A stretch of 6,386 nt of DNA from the NCBI GenBank assembly GCA_005879775.1, contig VBJX01000127.1:1-6386 (forward strand), given 5' to 3'. A model generated the notes under the pieces. The model did no database searches, was not told the DNA's origin, and was given only the letters and a program-made list of their open reading frames with translations. The position numbers and the translations under genes were made by a program. Below are positions 3,737-6,386 of the stretch, piece after piece. Positions within the stretch are counted from its first letter, which is position 1. Each line of letters starts with the position of its first letter. This DNA is from Chloroflexota bacterium. GTDB lineage: Bacteria; Chloroflexota; Limnocylindria; QHBO01.

Positions 3737-6386
3737 ATGCGCCTCGTGAAGTCGCTGTCCCGTGTTCTCCTCCCGATCACGCTGTTCGCCGCCATCCTGG
3801 GCATTGCCTCGGACAGGATGCCTCGGCATGTCGCGCGCAGCGACCGGGAACAAGGCGCGACGCGTGAAGCGGCACGCAACGAGGCCTGGGAACGCCGCCA
3901 GTGGATGCGCGAGCGGTTCGGCGGCGAGTTGAACCAGGAGTTTGCCCGCCGCGTGCTGACCGAGGCCGCGAAGGAACGGGCGAAACATCCCGAACACTTC
4001 CGCGACACGTCCGGCGGGCCCGCGAGTCCGTTGCCGGGCGCCAGTGAGGTGTGGCGCAATCTCGGCCCGACGTCCTCGAACAAGATCCAGAACTTCTTCA
4101 CGCTCCACAAGGTCAACAGCGGCCGCCTCCGACGCATCCTGCCGCATCCGACCGACCCCAATACCGTTTACGTGCTGTCCGCGGGCGGCGGGCTGTGGAA
4201 GACGACGAACTTCATGGACGCGCAACCCATCTGGGTTCCCAAGACCGATTTCATCGGATCCACGACGGGCGGCGGCGGCGCGTTCGGCCAGTCGCCGACC
4301 ACTCTCTACCTGGGAACGGGCGATCCGTTCGACGTCGGCGTGGGCGGCTTCGTGGTGAGATCGACGGACGGCGGCGATACCTGGAGCGCGCCGGTTGCTC
4401 TTGGGTCCGCCAGCAAAGTACTCGATCTCGAGGTGGACACGTCAATCGGCGACATCGTGCTCGCCGGAACCAACGCGGGACTGTTCCGGTCGCGCGACGG
4501 CGGCGTCAGCTTCAGTCTGGGGTCTGCTGCGCACCAGCGCCGGCTGGCTGGCGGTGGCGACGACCCAGGACGCGTTTGGCGACGACCTGGTCGCGTCCAT
4601 GTACGTCAGCGCCGACCATGGCGTGAGCTGGTCGCCGATTCCCAACGCGGGGAACGTCTTTGCCGGCGCCTCTCGCACGACGATCGCATCAGGCACGCCC
4701 GGCGACAGCGTGGTGTACGCTTTCGCCTCCGGCGTCCCCGATGCGGCTTTCAATTACCCGCAGCTGGACCTGTTCCGCTCGAACGACGGCGGGCTCGATT
4801 GGACGGCGCTCCACATCAACGACATCGTGCCCGCCGGAGCGAATTCCGACAATCCGGACATGCGCATTCTCGGGTCTCAGGCCTGGTACAACCAGATGGC
4901 CCTCGTCGATCCCACGGATGCGACCCGCAATACGGTCTATCTGGGCGGACAACTTGCGTCGGCGCAGTCGTTGGACGGAGGCGCCTCCTGGACGATCCTC
5001 ACGAACTGGCTCGCGCAGTTTGGTCTCCCGTACGCTCACGCCGACTTCCACACCGCAGCCTTTTCCGACGTCGGCGGGCTCCGTCGCCTGTTCTTCGGCA
5101 ATGACGGCGGCCTGTTCGTCTCGACCGACGATGGCCTGACCTGGGACGACAGCAAGAACCGCGGCCTCATCACCCACCTGCCGTACACGATCGCCTCCAA
5201 TCCGGGGGCCGGAGATACGGACAGCGTGCTGATGGGAACGCAGGACAACGGGACCCTCGTGCGGGTGGGCGGCAGCTCCGTATTCGATCAGACAAAAGGT
5301 GGTGACGGGCTCGGCGTGGCCTGGAGCCAGGCCAACAACGCCGTGAGCATGACGAGCACCCCGCTCGGGTCAATCTACCGGTGCATCGCCAACCCGCCGG
5401 ACGATCAGAGCAAGTGGGTGAGCTCCTCCAGCGGATTGAGCGACACCGCTGGGTTTTATACGCTGGTGGACAACGCGCAGGCGCCGGCGGATCCGACCGG
5501 CTTGGTGTTCTACACGACGCGTCAAAAATCCGTCTGGCAAACCTCCGATGGCGGAGCAAGCTGGACCACCATCCTCGCCTCGGGCTCTGGAGGCGTGTCC
5601 GCCGACCGCGGCGTGCGCGGTGGTCTGTTCATGATCGGCACGAGCCCCGTCGACACGCAGCATCTCGCCGTCATCGGCAACACACGTTTCTGGATCAGCA
5701 CCACCGGCGGAGCGCCGTGGACGGAGCTCGATTTGTCTGCGTTGATTCCAGGCTGGCAGGAGCGCGGCACGTCGAGCGCAGAATGGGCCAACAACGATGT
5801 GCTCTACGTGTCCTCAGAGACGGCGGTTGCGGGAGCCACGCGGTTCGCCAAGACGATCGACGGCGGCGCGACCTGGGTCGCGCCGGCCAACGCGGGACTG
5901 CCCGATCTGCCGGTTACCCGAATCCGCGTGGATTCCGGCGACCCGACCGGGAACACGCTGTACGCGGCCACCTGGATCGGCGTGTACAAGACGACCGATG
6001 CGGGAGAGGCCTGGAACCACTTCGGGGTCGGGCTCCCGCAGGTTCCGATTGACGACATCTACATCGCTCCGAGGACCGCATACATCCGTGTCGCGGCGTA
6101 CGGCCGCGGCGCCTGGGAGCTGACCGTCGTCGGGCCGCCGGACGCCACGATCACCACGGTCGCCTCGGCCGTGCAGGGACAGCAGGACCTTCTCGCTTCG
6201 GCGCCTTCTCAGCCTGGCGTCACGTATTCCTGGACGATCAGCGGCGGCAGCATCACGTCGGGAAGGTACGATTCCACGCTTACTTACGCGGCAGGGACTG
6301 GGACGAGCCTGACGCTCGGTCTGACCGTCACAAGCGCGGCCGGTCTGACTGCCTCGTCATCGCGCGTCGTTCCGATCACGCCGGCG
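3737..6386 (+). CDS. Secreted Asp-box (BNR/sortilin-like) beta-propeller protein with C-terminal Ig/PKD-like domain; frameshifted and 3'-partial
   Basis: It starts at ATG 3737 behind AGGGGG, with a signal peptide (MRLVKSLSR, then LLPITLFAAILGIA, cleavage near residue 25). A charged region follows to about residue 90, then a beta-propeller array. Asp-boxes (S/T-x-D-x-G-x-x-W/F) begin at 4361, 4490, 4608, 4779, 4968, 5121, 5541, 5853 and 5991. A GGGLWKTTN blade start lies near 4186. The propeller closes with AYGRGAWELTVV at about 6096-6131, as in sortilin/BNR proteins. From about 6133 an Ig/PKD-like domain begins (TYSWTISGGSI, LTYAAGTG, LTLGLTVTSAAG). The frame changes near 4519: frame 2 is coherent before it, and frame 3 from there to base 6386 with no stop. 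Without correction, translation ends at TGA 5102-5104 after a run of Arg/Pro-rich nonsense. Asp-box proteins include sialidases, GH74 enzymes and non-enzymatic binders; no catalytic set is identified, so substrate is unknown. Confidence 0.85.
4517..4530 (+). other. Frameshift site in the propeller gene
   Basis: Frame 2 reads sensibly through RSRDGGVSFSL, up to CTG 4517-4519, and then gives AAHQRRLAGGGDD. Frame 3 from about 4521 reads GLLRTSAGWLAVATTQDAF, a normal strand of this family. Removing one G from GGGG (4519-4522) joins the two. The exact base is uncertain because both frames are open for some distance around it. It may be a sequencing or assembly error or a true mutation. Confidence 0.75.
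6133..6386 (+). other. Ig/PKD-like domain at the C-terminal end of the propeller protein
   Basis: In frame 3 this stretch reads as one all-beta unit: PPDATITTVAS, DLLASAPSQPGVTYSWTISG, LTYAAGTGTSLTLGLTVTSAAG, SSSRVVPITPA. The 'YsWtisgGsi..g....ltytaG..g.l.l.ltVt' pattern is that of PKD/Ig-like modules used as spacers or for adhesion in secreted proteins. The frame is open at base 6386, so further repeats or a sorting domain may follow. Confidence 0.65.

Noticed and set aside
3475..4161. 228-codon minus-strand open frame across the LMF remnant and propeller start
   Set aside because: It spans a promoter and two unrelated plus-strand coding segments, and shows no motif or start signal.
4530..5104. 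Plus-strand frame 2 continuation of the propeller gene to TGA 5104
   Set aside because: After about 4520 it loses all Asp-box and strand pattern and becomes Arg/Pro/Ser-rich. Frame 3 carries the real sequence.
4361..6016. Repeated Asp-box codons as a possible DNA repeat or CRISPR-like array
   Set aside because: The similarity is at the protein-motif level, spacing is irregular and nucleotide identity is low. They are propeller blades, not DNA repeats.
5381..6052. 223-codon plus-strand open frame
   Set aside because: It is an out-of-frame reading of the propeller gene, His/Arg-rich, without a ribosome site. Frame 3 is coherent over the same bases.

Overview
This is a G+C-rich bacterial chromosomal window. 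Third codon positions are overwhelmingly G or C, Shine-Dalgarno sites are strong, and several genes encode exported proteins with typical Gram-negative signal peptides. The mix (BON, YtxH and CBS stress proteins, an Asp-box propeller, a lipase-maturation-factor fragment) suits an environmental lineage such as Rokubacteria/Methylomirabilota, Acidobacteriota or Myxococcota. That placement is inference; the window has no rRNA or marker gene. It holds no tRNA, CRISPR array, transposase or phage gene.

Layout. Bases 1-507 carry the 3' end of a beta-propeller-like gene. Bases 559-1044 encode a small exported beta-rich protein of unknown function. A perfect 10-bp hairpin (1053-1076) separates it from a convergent minus-strand cluster read in the order CBS-domain-pair protein (2462-2025), YtxH-like membrane protein (1966-1628) and exported double-BON protein (1599-1093). 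This looks like an envelope-stress operon with a ligand-sensing, a membrane and a periplasmic member. A 225-base divergent intergenic region, with a 9-bp tandem palindromic repeat beside a candidate sigma70 promoter, separates it from an exported PDZ protein (2688-3425).

Right of the PDZ gene the character changes. Bases about 3440-3610 read as the N-terminus of a lipase maturation factor (LMF) that breaks off after the first membrane segment. A good sigma70 promoter (3641-3668) then drives a long secreted Asp-box (BNR/sortilin-like) beta-propeller gene that begins at 3737 and runs off the window. Its frame is broken near 4520: codons are correct in one frame up to there and in the +1 frame from there to base 6386. 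It ends in an Ig/PKD-like domain. Its wobble positions are less G/C-biased than those of the left half, so the LMF break may be the edge of an inserted segment.

I see no convincing novel multi-gene system. The items most worth a second look are the LMF remnant and junction, the frameshift in the propeller gene, and the CBS-YtxH-BON operon facing an exported PDZ protein of unknown N-terminal fold.
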